Shown here one piece after another: positions 22,217 to 35,601 of a stretch of DNA of 64,000 nt. Within the stretch, counting starts at the first letter, position 1, and every line of letters begins with the position of its first letter. A model generated the notes under the pieces. It did no database searches. It was given only the letters and a program-made list of their open reading frames with translations, and was not told the DNA's origin. A program made the position numbers and the translations under genes. Source of the DNA: Siphonodentalium dalli (Eukaryota; Mollusca; Scaphopoda; Gadilida; Siphonodentaliidae); the NCBI GenBank assembly GCA_032622095.1, contig CP136067.1:92064707-92128706 (forward strand), read 5' to 3'.

Positions 22217-24640
22217 GACTTGCATCATCTATATCTATATTTGCGAATGTCTGTCTGTCTGTCACAGGGGACCACCTAGATCGCACAAAAGGGGTCTAAT
22301 ATGGGTAACTTTTTACGAGAAAGATAATGGCGAGGGATAGAATTTTCTAAAGTGACGCCGTTGTTGTCAGGGGTAGAAAAGGGGGAGGGGCAGAATTTTT
22401 TTTTGTCGCCGATTGTTACCAAACTTATAAATAGAGAATATCCTCATAGTGTAGCTGAAAGAAGAATTTATTTTTGCGAGTATGTGGGCATCTATTTGGC
22501 GAGCCTCAGCGGTAGCACCAACAGTAGCTCCAAGATCGGCAGTGCAAATGCACCAGTTCACGGAAGAATATCGTATACTTTATAGTAACAAACTGCCAAT
22601 TGCTTAACCAACTGAACATTGAACAATTATATTTAGGTGCGTTTTTGGGGCGCATCTTTTAGATCGGTGTCGCCACCGATTGCACGAACATACGTTGGGG
22701 ATGTTGACGTTTCTAAGGACGCTGTCGCTAACAACGGAAACCAGCATGGTCCGTTCTAATGATGCTCCATAACGTTGTTACGATCCAGTGACGTCATTCA
22801 CGAACTGCTGGAGGTTAACTGTCCCAAGTTCTTGTAACCTTTCTTCCTTGCATATTTTAAGTTTATCTGTCTAGTAGAGGATGCTTTATCTGTCTAGTAA
22901 ACGGATAGAGGCGTGGTTTATCTGATGTGCTTTGTATGTATAGTAGAGAGGGGTAGGAGGTGGATAAATAATCATCCCCATAATATGAGGAATCTAATGG
23001 TGTGGTTTAGATATGTCAAAAGTCGCGCCGTTCGCGTCAGGGATGCCCGGAAGGGGAGAGGGGCACCAAAATTTATCAAAAAATAATTTTAGCGCTGAAT
23101 TCCACCAAATTGATGCACATTCTTCTGAGATCTTCTCCACGATACAAGGAATCGTATTGTGTGATTTAAAGACGCCAAATTGGTGTCGTTGGGATGAGAG
23201 ATTGGGGGGGGGGGGGTGGGTGGGTAGTAAATCTGATAAGAATTGCCACGAAACTTATACAAATTCATCCCCATGGTATGAGGTGTCTAATGGCGTGGCT
23301 TAAACGTCAAAAGTGGCGTCAGTCGAGTCAGGGGTGCACTGAAAGGGAGAGGGGCACCAAAATTGATACACAATAGTTTTAGCGCCAATTTCCACCAAAT
23401 TGATACACATTCTTATCCATGATATGAGGAATCTAACCGTGTGATTTTAAAGACGTCATATTGGTGCTGCTTTGGTGAGAGATGGGTGTGGGGTGGGGTG
23501 GGCACTAAATTTGATAAAAATTTGTTTAGTCGCGGAATAGCACCAAACTTACAAATAATAATCTCCATGATATCAGGAGTCTAATTGTGTGGTTTAAAGA
23601 TGTAAAAAGTGGGGCCATTCGAGTCAGGGGTGCCTAGAGGGTGAGAGGGACACAAACATTGATAAACAATATGTTAAGCGCCGATTTCCACCTGATTGAT
23701 ACATATTCCTCTCCGTGATACGAATAATCTAATCATGTGGTTTAAATGCGCCAAATTGGTGCCTTTTGGATGAGATATATGCAATGGTGGCCCTAAATTT
23801 GATACGAATTTGTATACTCGCCAATTTTCATAAATTTTATATATATTCATCTCTATAATGAGTCTAAGTGTGTGGTTTAATGATGTCAAAAGTGGCGCCG
23901 CTTGAGTCCGAAATAGGGACGGGTTCGAAGGTCACCAAAAACTTATAAAAATATGTTTAGTGCCAATTACCATCAAACTCATACACGTTCTTCTCAAATG
24001 ATACAATGAATCAAATATTTGCGAATATCTGTGTTCTATATATAACTTTAAGGGTACAATCGAGATGGCACCAAGGCGGTCTAACAGGGGTATCTTTATA
24101 CGAATAAGATAATGGTGCGGGTTAAAATTTTCTAAAGTGACATTGATGGTGTTAGGGGATGGGCTATTTTAGCACATATTTCGACTAAATTGATATATTA
24201 TTATTCTCCGTGATATACGAGGAATATAAACGTGTGATTTAAAGACGCGAAATTGGTGCCGTTTGGGTGAGAGATGGGGGGAGGGGGTAATAACTATGAT
24301 AAGAATTTGTTTAGTTGCCGATTACCACCAAACTTATATATAATCATCTCCATTATATAATACATGCATGAGTCTAATAGACGTGGTTTAAATATGACAA
24401 AAGTGGCGCGGTTAAAGTCATGCATGAGGGGAGTTGCACCAAAGTTGATACAAATATATTTAGCACTGATTCCACCAAATTCATGCACGTTCTTCTCTAA
24501 TGATATGATGAATTAAATCACATTTGGGGTCGTTTGGGTCCTGGATGGCGAGATGAGATTCACCAGGATTTATAAGATTGTTAAATTCGCCGATATCCAA
24601 CAAAGTTATATATAGTCACCCCCCAGGCCATCTCCGTGTC
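22217..24640 (+). repeat. left tandem field of the 9.8-kb foldback
   Basis: Degenerate units of about 140-145 bp, alternating in two types to make a roughly 285-bp dimer. One type has AGTCAGGGGTGC and GAGAGGGGCACCAAA. The other has GGTGAGAGATGGG followed by a G run and a CACTAAATTTGAT-like segment. A TTTGCGAATRTCTGT start recurs inside at about 24010. About 22450-22960 interrupts the field and contains a TGACGTCA at 22789-22796. Small frames within are shadows. Confidence 0.75.
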
Positions 24641-25700
24641 GTTCTAAGGGTTTTTTGACATTCCAATATCACAATCTCGACAATGGTGACGGAATTAAGT
24701 CACTTGAACAATTATATCTTCTCAACTGTCATATTTATATGGGGATGGAAATCAGGGCATTCCTATACTGATCTAGCAACACAGATACATAGAAGAAAGC
24801 ATTAAAAGTATAGTTATATCAATCTATTTAAGAGATACATATATTCATTCAAACTGAGGGACATATTATAGAATGGCTCATGTATATATTATAACACGAT
24901 TGAGTCTGTCGCATTCAATATAGTTACACAAAAAGTTACAATTGCCAAGAGATATGGAAATGTAGAGCTGGCCTGTTCAAAAATAGTGGTCACAGTGTGC
25001 AGTCAAATATGGTTACTTCTGATATAAAGGAAAACGCAGTCCGTAGCACATGACTTTTCAGGTTCATCCAATATTGACATCATTCTGACAAGGGTATATC
25101 TGCCCGATACAGAGGATTTCCTTCATTATTTAGAACAGACTCATCGCCTAACATAAACAACTCAAAATCTCGCTGTGTCGGGCACATGTAACTGCTATAT
25201 ATGCATAACATCAATTCTTTTAAACTGAAAATGATTAGCCAGTATATAGCACCAGAACACAGGAGCACCTGGACATATCTTTAAAACATCTGTATCTTCA
25301 AGAAGATATGATAAACTAGATTGATTGATACATCTCTTATGTAAAACACAATTGTCGTCTTTTATTTTTTCGAACTAATGTGTTTATGATGTTCATGTTT
25401 CATGCTATAACGTCTGAAGTATTCGCAGTTGTAAATAAATTAATACTTCTTTATTGGTGGGGCGGATTAAACGCGATAAACAAAATGATAATCGCTCCGA
25501 CCTGACACGGTGAGCCATTACTTATATATATTCCATGTGTAAGAATAATGTTTTGTGATGCCATTTGGATATACAATTTATGAGAATACGTGTAACACGT
25601 TGAGAGCAAGAGTATTCTCTATTCTCACCAAATATATATACACAGAGGGTTTCACATCACTTTAACATGGGCAACGCCGACAGTGTCTGTATCATGTTGC
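24641..25700 (+). repeat. left single-copy arm of the 9.8-kb foldback
   Basis: Pairs with 29340-30520 in inversion. Shared landmarks in order are GTGTGCAGTCAAATATGG, TCTGCCCGATACAGA, AGAACAGACTCAT, TTGATTGATACATCTCT and GAGCAAGAGTATTCTCTATT. No frame is conserved between the arms. Confidence 0.75.
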
Positions 25701-26051
25701 TGGCAAAAACAATGCATACCCTTATTTTTTTGACCACGTTTCTTGCCTTATATGAGATTTCACTGTGCGCGAAATATTGTAATATTTAACGAGGGCAATC
25801 GATGATAATATCAGGATAAGACAGAACAAGAGTGAGAAAGTGTTTAAATACAACCACGCAGACAATATATAAGGACAAAGGATGTGTGTATATTTGCGAA
25901 CATTACCAGGCTATAACACTGCATGCTAAAATTGTTTTGGAAATTTGCGAAAGTTGCGAATTCTTGATAAAATGGAGACTCAGAACGTATTCGAAACAAA
26001 TAACGTATAATAACGGTTTGAGGGCTGGCTTAATTGTCGATCTCATACCAC

Positions 26052-26602
26052 CAGAGTCCGCGCTGGACCAAAATTTACTTTTGCCAAATGAGAATATTTT
26101 TTGCCAAATTGTATTAAAATTTGCAAAATGTTATCCCTGATAGTATCATTTACTGCAACCCTGTATGCTTTTTATGTTTCGACACTCGCGGTTTAAACGA
26201 CGTTTAATATGGATAGGAAACCAGTTAATAATGATACAGAAATCTCTATTGTGATTTATCATACACCAATAAACCAATCACCGAACAATAAAATTGTAGA
26301 AGAGTTGCTTCATCAGATGGGAACATTACAAGGGGATTCGCTATGTAAACACCACCATCACACTAAATGTTGGCAATCCTTCCACCCATCGGTAATAATG
26401 TTACCAGATTAACCACATCTTAATGGCAATGTTAACTTTTCGAAACCATATAACACACCACTAATATAATTCTATTAGTTTCCCAAAATAAATGGTATTG
26501 ATTGACCGATATTTTTAAAATGTTACCAAATGAAATATTTTTTTTCCAGATGTGAATTATTTTTGCCATTGGCTAATTTGGCAAGTGGCATCGCGAACCC
26601 GG
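26052..26602. mobile_element. short hAT-like MITE related to 14831-17487
   Basis: The left end CAGAGTCCGCGCTGG and the right end CGCGAACCCGG, with TTGCCAAAT-type subterminal motifs on both sides, match the termini of the larger element. Flanking 8-mers CATACCAC and AATACAAC agree at 6 of 8 positions, which fits a decayed target duplication. The 550-bp interior has no transposase. Confidence 0.65.
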
Positions 26603-27710
26603 AATACAACATTCACCCTGTCTGCCTAATGCGCATATATATACAGATGTATGCAAATATTGTGTGCCTTTGTTCATTGTAAATAGACATTCGATTTGAT
26701 GTAGCATGCCGGGTTGTGGTACAAGATTTCAATGCAGATAAATGTGCAAGTGTATCCTCATCAGAAGCGGGACCCTCTTCATGGTTACAAAATGACAAAT
26801 ATTGAGTACATTTTGAAACAGGGAATCCCTCCACGTTGGTGTATTGCTCTGTTATTATTCAATTGATGGTTATGAACATTTAAAGTAATTATAATTTGTC
26901 TTCAAATTGAAATTGGAAAAAACATTTCACATGCATGGCGTTGAAATATTATGTTGGCGCATGGTACTCAGACAATGAATGACCTACCCACACATATCGT
27001 GAATCCGGATTTCGATTTCGACCCTCCCCTCATTAAAACTGAAACTCATTTAAAATAGATATAGGCTAATTGATTCCAGTGTGTATACTGTACAGTAATA
27101 ATAGTCATGGAGCTTGTCAGAAAAAGGGGCGTGGTATAGTCCACCGTATGCTTTCATTGGTATAGATCCAATCGGAAGGTATACACTCATGCCAGAAAAT
27201 CAATTCCGGCCGTTTCTGTGAATAGTAAATTACATTGCTCCACAAGAGCCTGGCACGACATCTCAGTATGCACCGTTGATCTATATCGTCTGTTTCGTCA
27301 GCGCGGCGGGGAACCCGAACAGAAACCAATATTGGTCAATGAGTTATGTCGTAAGCCTTGTGTCATCACTGAGGATATATTTTGGTCACTGGAAGTCAAA
27401 CAATATTTGTTACTTTTTGGGGATACTTTTCTCTTAATTATTCTGAGAAACTTGTCTAATCAATATTGTTCTACTTGTGTTACTTCTGGGATATCTGGAA
27501 AGTTTATTTAACTTGTATTTCAAGACTGACCAACAGCGAACAGAGCAACTGGCGGAGTTGCAAGTTGACTCCAAGGAGTAAGATTATAACCATATCAGAG
27601 ATAATTTGCCTGATCCACCAGAGTTCAAGGTATGTTTATATATAACAATGCACGAACACTAATACAGAGTAAATATTGAAGCCTCAAACATTGTGTCACT
27701 TCTTCCTGAT
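26603..27710. other. central unique part of the foldback, no gene seen
   Basis: Overlapping frames of 97 and 70 codons at 27117-27511 on opposite strands lack domains. No repeat recognised. Confidence 0.4.
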
Positions 27711-28263
27711 CGGATTCGTCATCTCCGGTTTAAACCTGGATTAAACATATGTGACGGTCCAGCCAAACCGGTTCTAATGGGCATTTGTGGTCAATCAGTT
27801 GCTATAGCAGGCTGGTAGAATATTTATTGGCACGCTGTCAATTAAAACGAACAGGCACACGGTTATAACAAAGCTCGAATGAGAATGAATCAATTGTAAC
27901 ATGATATTTGCCGGTTTAAGGTTATAATACGTAAAAAAGATCTCAATTTACAAAAACCTGATGCCCACACACTTAATATCTCTGAGTGCTTCTGACGTAT
28001 GTATTTACAATACGAATATACATGTAAGCTTTTTATCGATTATCGCTGTCGGTAGAACCCGGCGGTCCGCATTAGGCAAGTACGAGTATAGAGATACAGC
28101 TGATATACCATAGATTTGGCAGGACCAGGTTTAAACCGGAGTTGACGAATGCGTATCTTAGACATATGATATGGGGTTTAAACCACATATTTATAGCTGT
28201 CAAATGGTTGTTTTAAACTAGGTGTTTACATCGGTCATGTTTAAACCGGAGATGACGAATCCG
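27711..28263. mobile_element. MITE-like element with perfect 25-bp terminal inverted repeats
   Basis: The 25 bp at 27711-27735 (beginning CGGATTCGTCATCTCCGG, ending TTTAAAC) are exactly inverted at 28239-28263. A degenerate extra terminus (TTTAAACCGGAGTTGACGAATG) lies inside near 28130. No target duplication is obvious and there is no coding frame. Confidence 0.75.
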
Positions 28264-28708
28264 GCAAATGCGTTTAGGTTTAGATTAAACAGTACTTACT
28301 CCATGAACAATTATAATACGTGAACTATAACATCTATACAAACACTATGTTGTCACGTAACGGTTTCAAACATCAAGCATTGTACTTATATTGGTCGCTT
28401 GACATTGACCTGGGATGAGTCAAGTATACGCCAGGTTATATACATATTAATAGTTGTGTATGAATTTAAGTGGATATAATATGGATTCAATATCAAGCAT
28501 TGCACTCATATTAGTCGTCTCTGAGAACATTATTGACCGCAAGAATGTAATACATGAGCCCGTCATATCAACTATTGTATCTAGCAAACGCCCATCCACT
28601 CCACCGGGACGCGTTCAATGCCAAAATGCGACGAATATATCGATAGACTTGAAAACAGTTAATATAGTTCTCTTCTATATTTCATAAAAGTTGTGCGATT
28701 GTATGGTG

Positions 28709-29228
28709 TCCTGTTTCCGCCACATACGTTTTTCGCTTCCTTAATCAGCTTCCTTCGTTTGGTTTTTTCGCTTGCTTCGGTTCCTTCGCGGCGAAGCAAG
28801 CGAAATAATCTCAATTATTTTGGTTCCTTCGCCATGAAGGAACCGAAGTAAGCGAAAAGCGAAAAAATCAAACGATGCAAGCGAAAAAATCAAACGACAA
28901 AACATTGTTATTTCGTTTGCTTCGTATGATTTTGTTTCGCATTCGGCGGTTCCTTCGCATGCTTCGCGAAGTATCCGAAGCAAGCGAAGGAACCACCGAA
29001 ACCCAACAAAATCAACAACAACAACAACAACAACAACAACCAAGAATCAAGAAAAACTAACGAAGCAAGGGAAATAAAAATGTTTTTTCGCTTTCGGCGT
29101 TTGATTTTTTTGCTTGCTTCGTTTTAATTTTTCGCCGCGAAAGAAGCGAAAGAATCAAACGAAGCAAGCGAAAAAAAAAAAAACGAAGAAAGCGAAGGAA
29201 GCGAAAAACATATGTGGCGGAAACAGGA
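28709..29228. mobile_element. foldback element built from CGAAGCAAGCGAA repeats
   Basis: The termini TCCTGTTTCCGCCACATACG (28709) and, inverted at 29228, TCCTGTTTCCGCCACATATG pair over about 37 bp including TTTTTCGCTTCCTTC. The whole interior is a dense mixture of GAAGCAAGCGAA and its complement TTCGCTTGCTTC in both orientations, plus a (CAA)n run near 29010-29040. Inner palindromes such as CTTCGCGGCGAAG and CTTCGCGAAG abound. The sequence could form a multi-branched structure. Frames inside are repeat artefacts. Confidence 0.75.
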
Positions 29229-29339
29229 TACTGCATCGAGCAACGGTTATGCCATTATCGTCGCAGATGGGTTTTTAGCATGCATGTGGGGGTGACACAG
29301 TACTTTGAGATTGGCCTGGGGCAGAAAATATATCTTTGA

Positions 29340-30520
29340 TTTTCTTGTTTCTTGCGAGCTGGGATGAATCAAGTATACACGTCAGGTTATATACATGATA
29401 ACCATTTCTCGACTGCAGCTGCGATGGAGCAGAATTAAAGTTCATGTGCCAGTGTATTCTCTAAAATATGCGAGGCTTGACCTCCATAGGGAACCTCGAA
29501 TATATAAGAGAACTAGCAGGGTTACCCATGATAAATTGATGTCAAACCATCTGCTCTGGACAATTGGTTGGAATAGAGAATACTCTTGCTCTTGCTCTTA
29601 TACACAGAAGATAACTAGTCGGAGTGATTGTCATTTTTGATTATCGCGATTAGTTCATCCCACCAGTCCCGCCAATAAAGAAGTATTTTTATATTTACAA
29701 CTGCGTGTACTTCAGAAGCTATCATTTTTAAATCATTCAGTCGACGTGGTTGGAATTTACTTTTGTTTGGATTTAAACAAAAATAATTTATTGGGAACAT
29801 AACATGTACACCATAAGCACATTAGTTCGCAAAAATAAAAGACAATTGGGTTTTACATAGAGATGTATCAATCAATCAAGTGGGTTAGACTAAGATTCTG
29901 AGAACACCTCGTTATCATATATCCATGAAGATAGAGATATATTTAAAGACACGTCGAGGTGTTCCTCTGTTCATGGTCTATACTACATGGCTAGTTTTCT
30001 CATTTTAAAAGAAATGTTGCAATATATCAGCTACATGTGCCTGACACAGAGCGAGATTTTAAGATTTTAATTTTAGGAATGAGTCTGTTCTAAAAAAATG
30101 AAAGAAGTCATCTGTATCGGGCAGATGTACCCTTGTTAGATGTCAGTATTGGACGAGTCTGAAAAGTCATGTGCTACTTACATTTATCTTAGAAGAAACT
30201 ATATTTAACTGCACACTGACCACTAGTTTTGAACAGTCCGTCTATACATTTCAATCTCTGTTGACATATTGTATCTTGAGTGGGACATACTCAATTGTGT
30301 CACAATACATGAGCCATTCTAACATGTCATCCTCTGAGGTTCAGGCTCCCTATTTTGCAGGAATATATGTATCTCTTAGAGAGAATGATAAATATACTAT
30401 TAATGCTTTATTCCATGCATTTGTTTTTTCTAGCTCACTACATGAATGCCCCGATTCCCGTCCCCATATAACTATGAGATTTGAGAAGATATAATTGTTC
30501 AAGTGACTTAATTCGGTCAC
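29340..30520 (-). repeat. right single-copy arm of the 9.8-kb foldback
   Basis: Inverted homologue of 24641-25700. A segment at about 29352-29398 (GGGATGAATCAAGTATAC then AGGTTATATACAT) is also a direct repeat of 28413-28448. Confidence 0.7.
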
Positions 30521-32036
30521 CATTTGTCGAGTTTGTGAAATTTTTACGCTAAATACTCATTAGAACGAATTATGCATGGAGACGACTATATAACTTTGGT
30601 GGATATCGACTAAAACATACTGATCAATGTTCGCGCCCCCTCATCTCTCTGCCCCTGGCCAAAATTGGAACCAAATGTGCCGTCTTTCCACCCATATGAT
30701 TTGATTCCCCGTATCCGAGTCACTGGAGAAGAACGTGTATACATTTGGTGGAAATTAGTGCTAAATATATCTGTATCAGCTTTGGTGCCCCTCTGCAACC
30801 ATTCATGACTCGAACGGCGCCATTTTTGCCACATTTAAACCACGCCAATATATTAGACTCCTGATATCATGGAGATGATTATCTTATTAAATTTAGTGCC
30901 TCCGTCTCTCACCCAAAACGGCACATAGTTGGCCTCTTTAAATCACATGATTAGATTCATTGTATGATGGAGAAGAATATGTATCAATTTGGTGGAAATC
31001 GGCGCTAAAAATATGGGTATCAATTTTGGTGCCATTCTCCTTATACGCGCACCCCTGACTCGAACGGCGGCATATCATGGAGATGATTATGTGTAAGTTT
31101 AGAAATTGACGACAATTATTTTTAATTATTTGTTCTGCCTCTGCCTCTTTTCTGCCCCTGATACCCACATCGTCACTTTAGAAAATTTTAACCCGAGGCA
31201 TTATCTTCCTCGTAAAAAGTTACGCCTGCTTGACCCCTTTGTCAGTTAGATGGTCCACCGTGAAGTTATATAGAACACGGGCAGACAGACATTCGCAAAT
31301 ATAGGCACCAAATGTGGTGACTTTAATTTAACTCACACGATTTGATTCTTCGTAGCATTGGAGAAGAATTGTATGAATTTGGTGGACATTGTCGCTAAAC
31401 GTATTTTTATCAGTTTTTGGTGACTCTCCCCTCCCTATCCTCGACTTTTGATATCTTTAAACCACACAATTAGAATCATTATCAAGTTGACTATATATAA
31501 AATTGGTGGAAATCGGCGACTAAAGAAATTCGTATCAAATTTAGTGCCTCCATCTCTCACCCAAATTATACCAATTTGATATATTTAAACCACACGATGA
31601 GATTTCTCGACTCACGGAGAAGAATATTTATCAATATGGTAAAAATCGGCGCTAAAAACACTTTTATAAATGTTGGTGTCCCTCTCCCCTCCATGCACCA
31701 TTGACTCGAACGACCCAATTATTGACATCTTTAAACACTTCCGTGCATCCCTGACCCGAAAGACGGCACGTTTGACATATTTAAACTACTCTATTAGATT
31801 TATCATATCATGAAGATGATTATGTATAGTTTGGTGGAAATCGGCGACAAATATTTTGCTGCCCTTCCCCTTTTCTGCCCATGACAACAACAGCGTAACT
31901 TTAGAAAATTCTAACCCACACCATTATCTTTCTCGTAAAGTGTGCCATCTAGATGGCCTCCGTCAATTTATATATAACACAGACAGACATACATACAGAC
32001 ATACGGACATTCGCAAATATAGATATATATGCACTG
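30521..32036 (-). repeat. right tandem field of the 9.8-kb foldback
   Basis: Reverse-complement counterparts of the 22217-24640 units. Each has ATTTGGTGGAAATCGGCG followed by CCCCTCTCC-type and TTTAAACCAC segments. The field ends with ACAGACATTCGCAAATATAGAT at the outer boundary. It has about half the copy number of the left side. Confidence 0.72.
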
Positions 32037-33885
32037 GCTTACGAAGTCAAGGTAAATATTGTTAGGCCAAAGCATCCTCTTATAGACCTTGAGCTACCAT
32101 ATGGCCACCCTCCCCCCTGTGCGGATTTTAGCCGACTATGTTTTTCCGATAGAGGGATGTATTTCACACATTTTTCTGCTTGTTTGCCACTCGGGCGTGG
32201 GGGATTTTTCATTTTATAGCGATTTTTATAAAACTACTGTGATTTTTTGCGATAAAATCCTTATTGGGGGTAGGGGAAATATTTCTCTCAAAATTAATAC
32301 TAAAACTGTATGTATCTTCTCAAACTCAGTTTCAATCGAACTGAATATAACAAGTGTCTGCGTAGATAGCGTCACATGGGCACCTGACTCGATATTTTTC
32401 TTAAAGTGACACCGATGATATGATTTTTCATTTATTTTGAAGATATATCTGAAAAAGTACAGTGTGTGAACTTACGCATGCATAACGTGATTAAACTATG
32501 AACAATACCGATGTTTTCATTATTTTCCACGAGAACATAGACCAGCGCAGTTTTCTATAACATTCCACGAGCACATGGATGCATATAGGTAGTCAATGTT
32601 CACATGTTTCGAGGCCATTGAATCCAAGATGGCCGCCAAAATTGAATATCTGACTTGATAAATTTTAATTCGCAATCACTCGGGCAGTTTATGAGATATT
32701 AAGTCGTGCGATATGTTATTCTATTGATAGTTGAGTAGTCCTTATTGAGAGGTATAAATAAATTTCATATATTCAAAATGGCCGCCAAAATGGCCACCGG
32801 AAGTAGAAAATATGACTATTTTTCACTCATATCTTCTTGATCAGTTTCTGCTGTTTGGAACTGGTTGAGGATTGTGACCTTATTTTTTATAGTTTTATTT
32901 TAACTAATCATTGGGGTAATGAAAAAAGCAATTATTTGGGTCCTAGCCCCCTCCGTTCCCTCAAAAGTTTGATTTTACAGAATGCGGTATAAAATTTCAC
33001 CAAAATATCACAATTGGGTTTCTGTTCAGATTTCAACAAAGAATGAGCACAACTGTGGAATTTAAGTGAGGAATACCATTATACATGGATACTCCAATTC
33101 ATAGGAACAAAAGTTGTTACTTTGGATCAAAATGGCCACCAAAATGGCCGCCAAAATATGGAAAATGGTAGATATTGCCCCAGTGTGTCCTGAAATCGCT
33201 TACAATTTGTGGTTGATGAATGAAATTGGCTATTCTGCCTTCTATACATTGAATACTAACATTGTTACTAACTATTGTAACAAAGACATTACCAGAACTA
33301 TTGGATTTCACTCTCACAAACGTGACATAAATATCGGCAAAAAAATCTCTTCTCATGTTTAAACCATTTTTTTGCAAGTAAACTGTATCTATCTTTGGCA
33401 TGAGAGGTGTTTATTGTTTTTATCTATCTTAAATGTGTCGCAATAAGGTGTTTAATGACCAAATTACTCAAGGTGGCTTCCAAAATGGCAACTAAATTGG
33501 GTAAAAAGTTGATTTTCACATATATCCGGAACATAATTATCTGCTGTTCCGAAAAGGTAGCAAAGTGTGACTAACTTTGTTATTATGCACGTTAGATAAT
33601 CGACTGACAACTACATTTTATATTCTGGTTGGCACTTTACATTATGAGGCACGATCATTTAATTTTAAAATGTGCAGTGTACAATTGTGCCGAAAACGTC
33701 TTTTGGGATTTTGGCCAAGTTTTTGAAAATAAATGGGCAGAACTTTGAAACGGAAGTGAGACGGACCATCCGACCATAATATGTGGCTACTCTTGCCCAT
33801 TAGCATAAACATTTATCAACTATTGTCGGGAAAATCGTTTAACATACGCCACCAAGGAGGACTCTCTGGTGTGATCTCTATATCA

Positions 33886-35601
33886 AGTAACATATCATTG
33901 AGTTATTGTGGAAAGCGATAGCCACCCAAGGTACACATGTACAACCCACCAGGGCCATACAGTCACTCCAAATACAAATAAACAACACACATATGACAAT
34001 ATAGTCGCTCGCTTTATAAACATACACCTCATCCATAACCACACAGCCATACTTGTGTATATCCCTGCACACCACACATGACCATACATCTGTCAATAAC
34101 AATTTAATGCATGCACACCAGGTATACCTCCTACAACTGACCAATGACCGTATCGTCACTATATGTATACATATTCACCACATTCATGATCACACAGTCA
34201 ATCATTGTATACCTATTGACCTCACCATTGGCCATAAAGTCAATCCATGTGTACCTATGTTCCACACCCATGGCCAAATAGCCACTCAAGGTATACATAT
34301 ACACACCACCATGACCATTGCATCGCTCCATGTATACATATGCACCTCACCAATGATCATATAACCCCACTTGTGTATACCCATACACCCCACAGTCATG
34401 GGTCAACATACATGTACACCATGTAAACTGTTACACCTGACCCATGACCATATAGCCACTCCCTGTATTCACCACATTCATGATCATACAGTCACTACAG
34501 GTACACATATTCACATAACCATTGGTCATACGGTCAATCCCTGCATATCTACTCGCCACGCCAATTGCGAAATAGCCACTCAAGATAAGCATATACACCC
34601 CACGCATAACCATAGAGTGACTCCAGGTATACATATGCACCTCAGCAATGATCATATAGTCACACGTGCTATACGTATATACACCTCGCCCAATGACCAT
34701 ACAACCACTTGGCGTATACCCATACACATAACATATGACAATGAGTCACCATACATGCACCCACCAGGTATACTCCTATACCTGACCCATTTCACTCCGT
34801 GTATACATATTCACCACATTGGTGATCACACGGTCACTCCTTGTACACCTATTCATTTCATTAATTGCCACAGTCACTCCCTGTATACCTATTCACCATA
34901 CCCATGGTCATATAGCCACTCGATATATACATATATCGATATATACACTCGATATATACACAAACATGCCCATAGAGTCACTCCAGGTGTACATATACAC
35001 ATCACCAATGACAATAAAGTCCTTCCAGGTGTACCAATACTTCTCACACATGATCAATTATACATTCCAGACTTTGATATACACCCCACACATGACAATT
35101 CAGTCACTCGCTGTGTACTCATACACGCCATCCATGATCACACAGTTACTCCCTGTATACCTATACATCTACCGATGACAATATACATCCACGGCATATA
35201 TAAATATACATCCCACCCATTACCACCACGGTACTCCCTATATACCTACACGCTCGCCAACGACCACCCAGATATACTCAGGCATGTATATTCATGACCG
35301 TGCTGTCAGTCCATGTACACCTATACACATTACACATATTCATCCAACCACTCCCTATTTATCCATATACCCCACCCATGATCACATAGACACCAGATGT
35401 ATACATGGTCACCCACATGTGGCAATACAGCCACCAAATATACACCTATACATCCCACCCATGACCATAGTCACTCCATATATACATAAACAACACATAT
35501 ATGACATTGTAGCTACTCCCGTTATATCCGCACACAATATCATTGTCCGTACAGCCACAACGTGTTACCCGTACATCAGCACATAACCATACAACCATAG
35601 T
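33886..35601 (+). repeat. 42-44-bp minisatellite core, left part
   Basis: About 40 diverged units of the type CATGACCATATAGTCACTCC followed by TGTATACATATACACCTCACC. Because 42 is a multiple of three, one plus-strand frame stays open for 308 codons (34371-35297), giving His-rich units like HDHTVTPCIPIH. Minus-strand frames of up to 98 codons overlap it, so the openness is most likely a by-product of the period. Confidence 0.88.

Larger units (their letters stand above)
22217..32036. mobile_element. 9.8-kb inverted-repeat (foldback) structure
   Basis: Both outer ends read inward as TCTATATTTGCGAATGTC followed by CTGT-type repeats (left at about 22222, right in reverse complement at about 32030). 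Moving in, each arm has a tandem field of GGTGTGGTTTAAA/CACCAAATTGAT-type units. Next comes about 1.1 kb of single-copy sequence (24640-25700 against 29340-30520 inverted), including GTAGCACATGACTTTTCAG and ATACTTCTTTATTGG in both. The arms look roughly 75-85% alike and differ in tandem copy number. The centre (about 25700-29340) carries three nested elements. No transposase is seen. Whether this was mobile as a unit or arose by inverted duplication is open. Confidence 0.75.

Noticed and set aside
28741-29060. Frames of about 100 and 61 codons within the GAAGCAAGCGAA element
   Set aside because: Repeat-derived composition, opposite strands overlapping, including a (CAA)n run.
33114-33362. Frame with KMATKMAAK residues as a gene
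   Set aside because: It is a translation of the ATGGCCGCC-type repeats in the foldback arm and is not conserved in the other arms.
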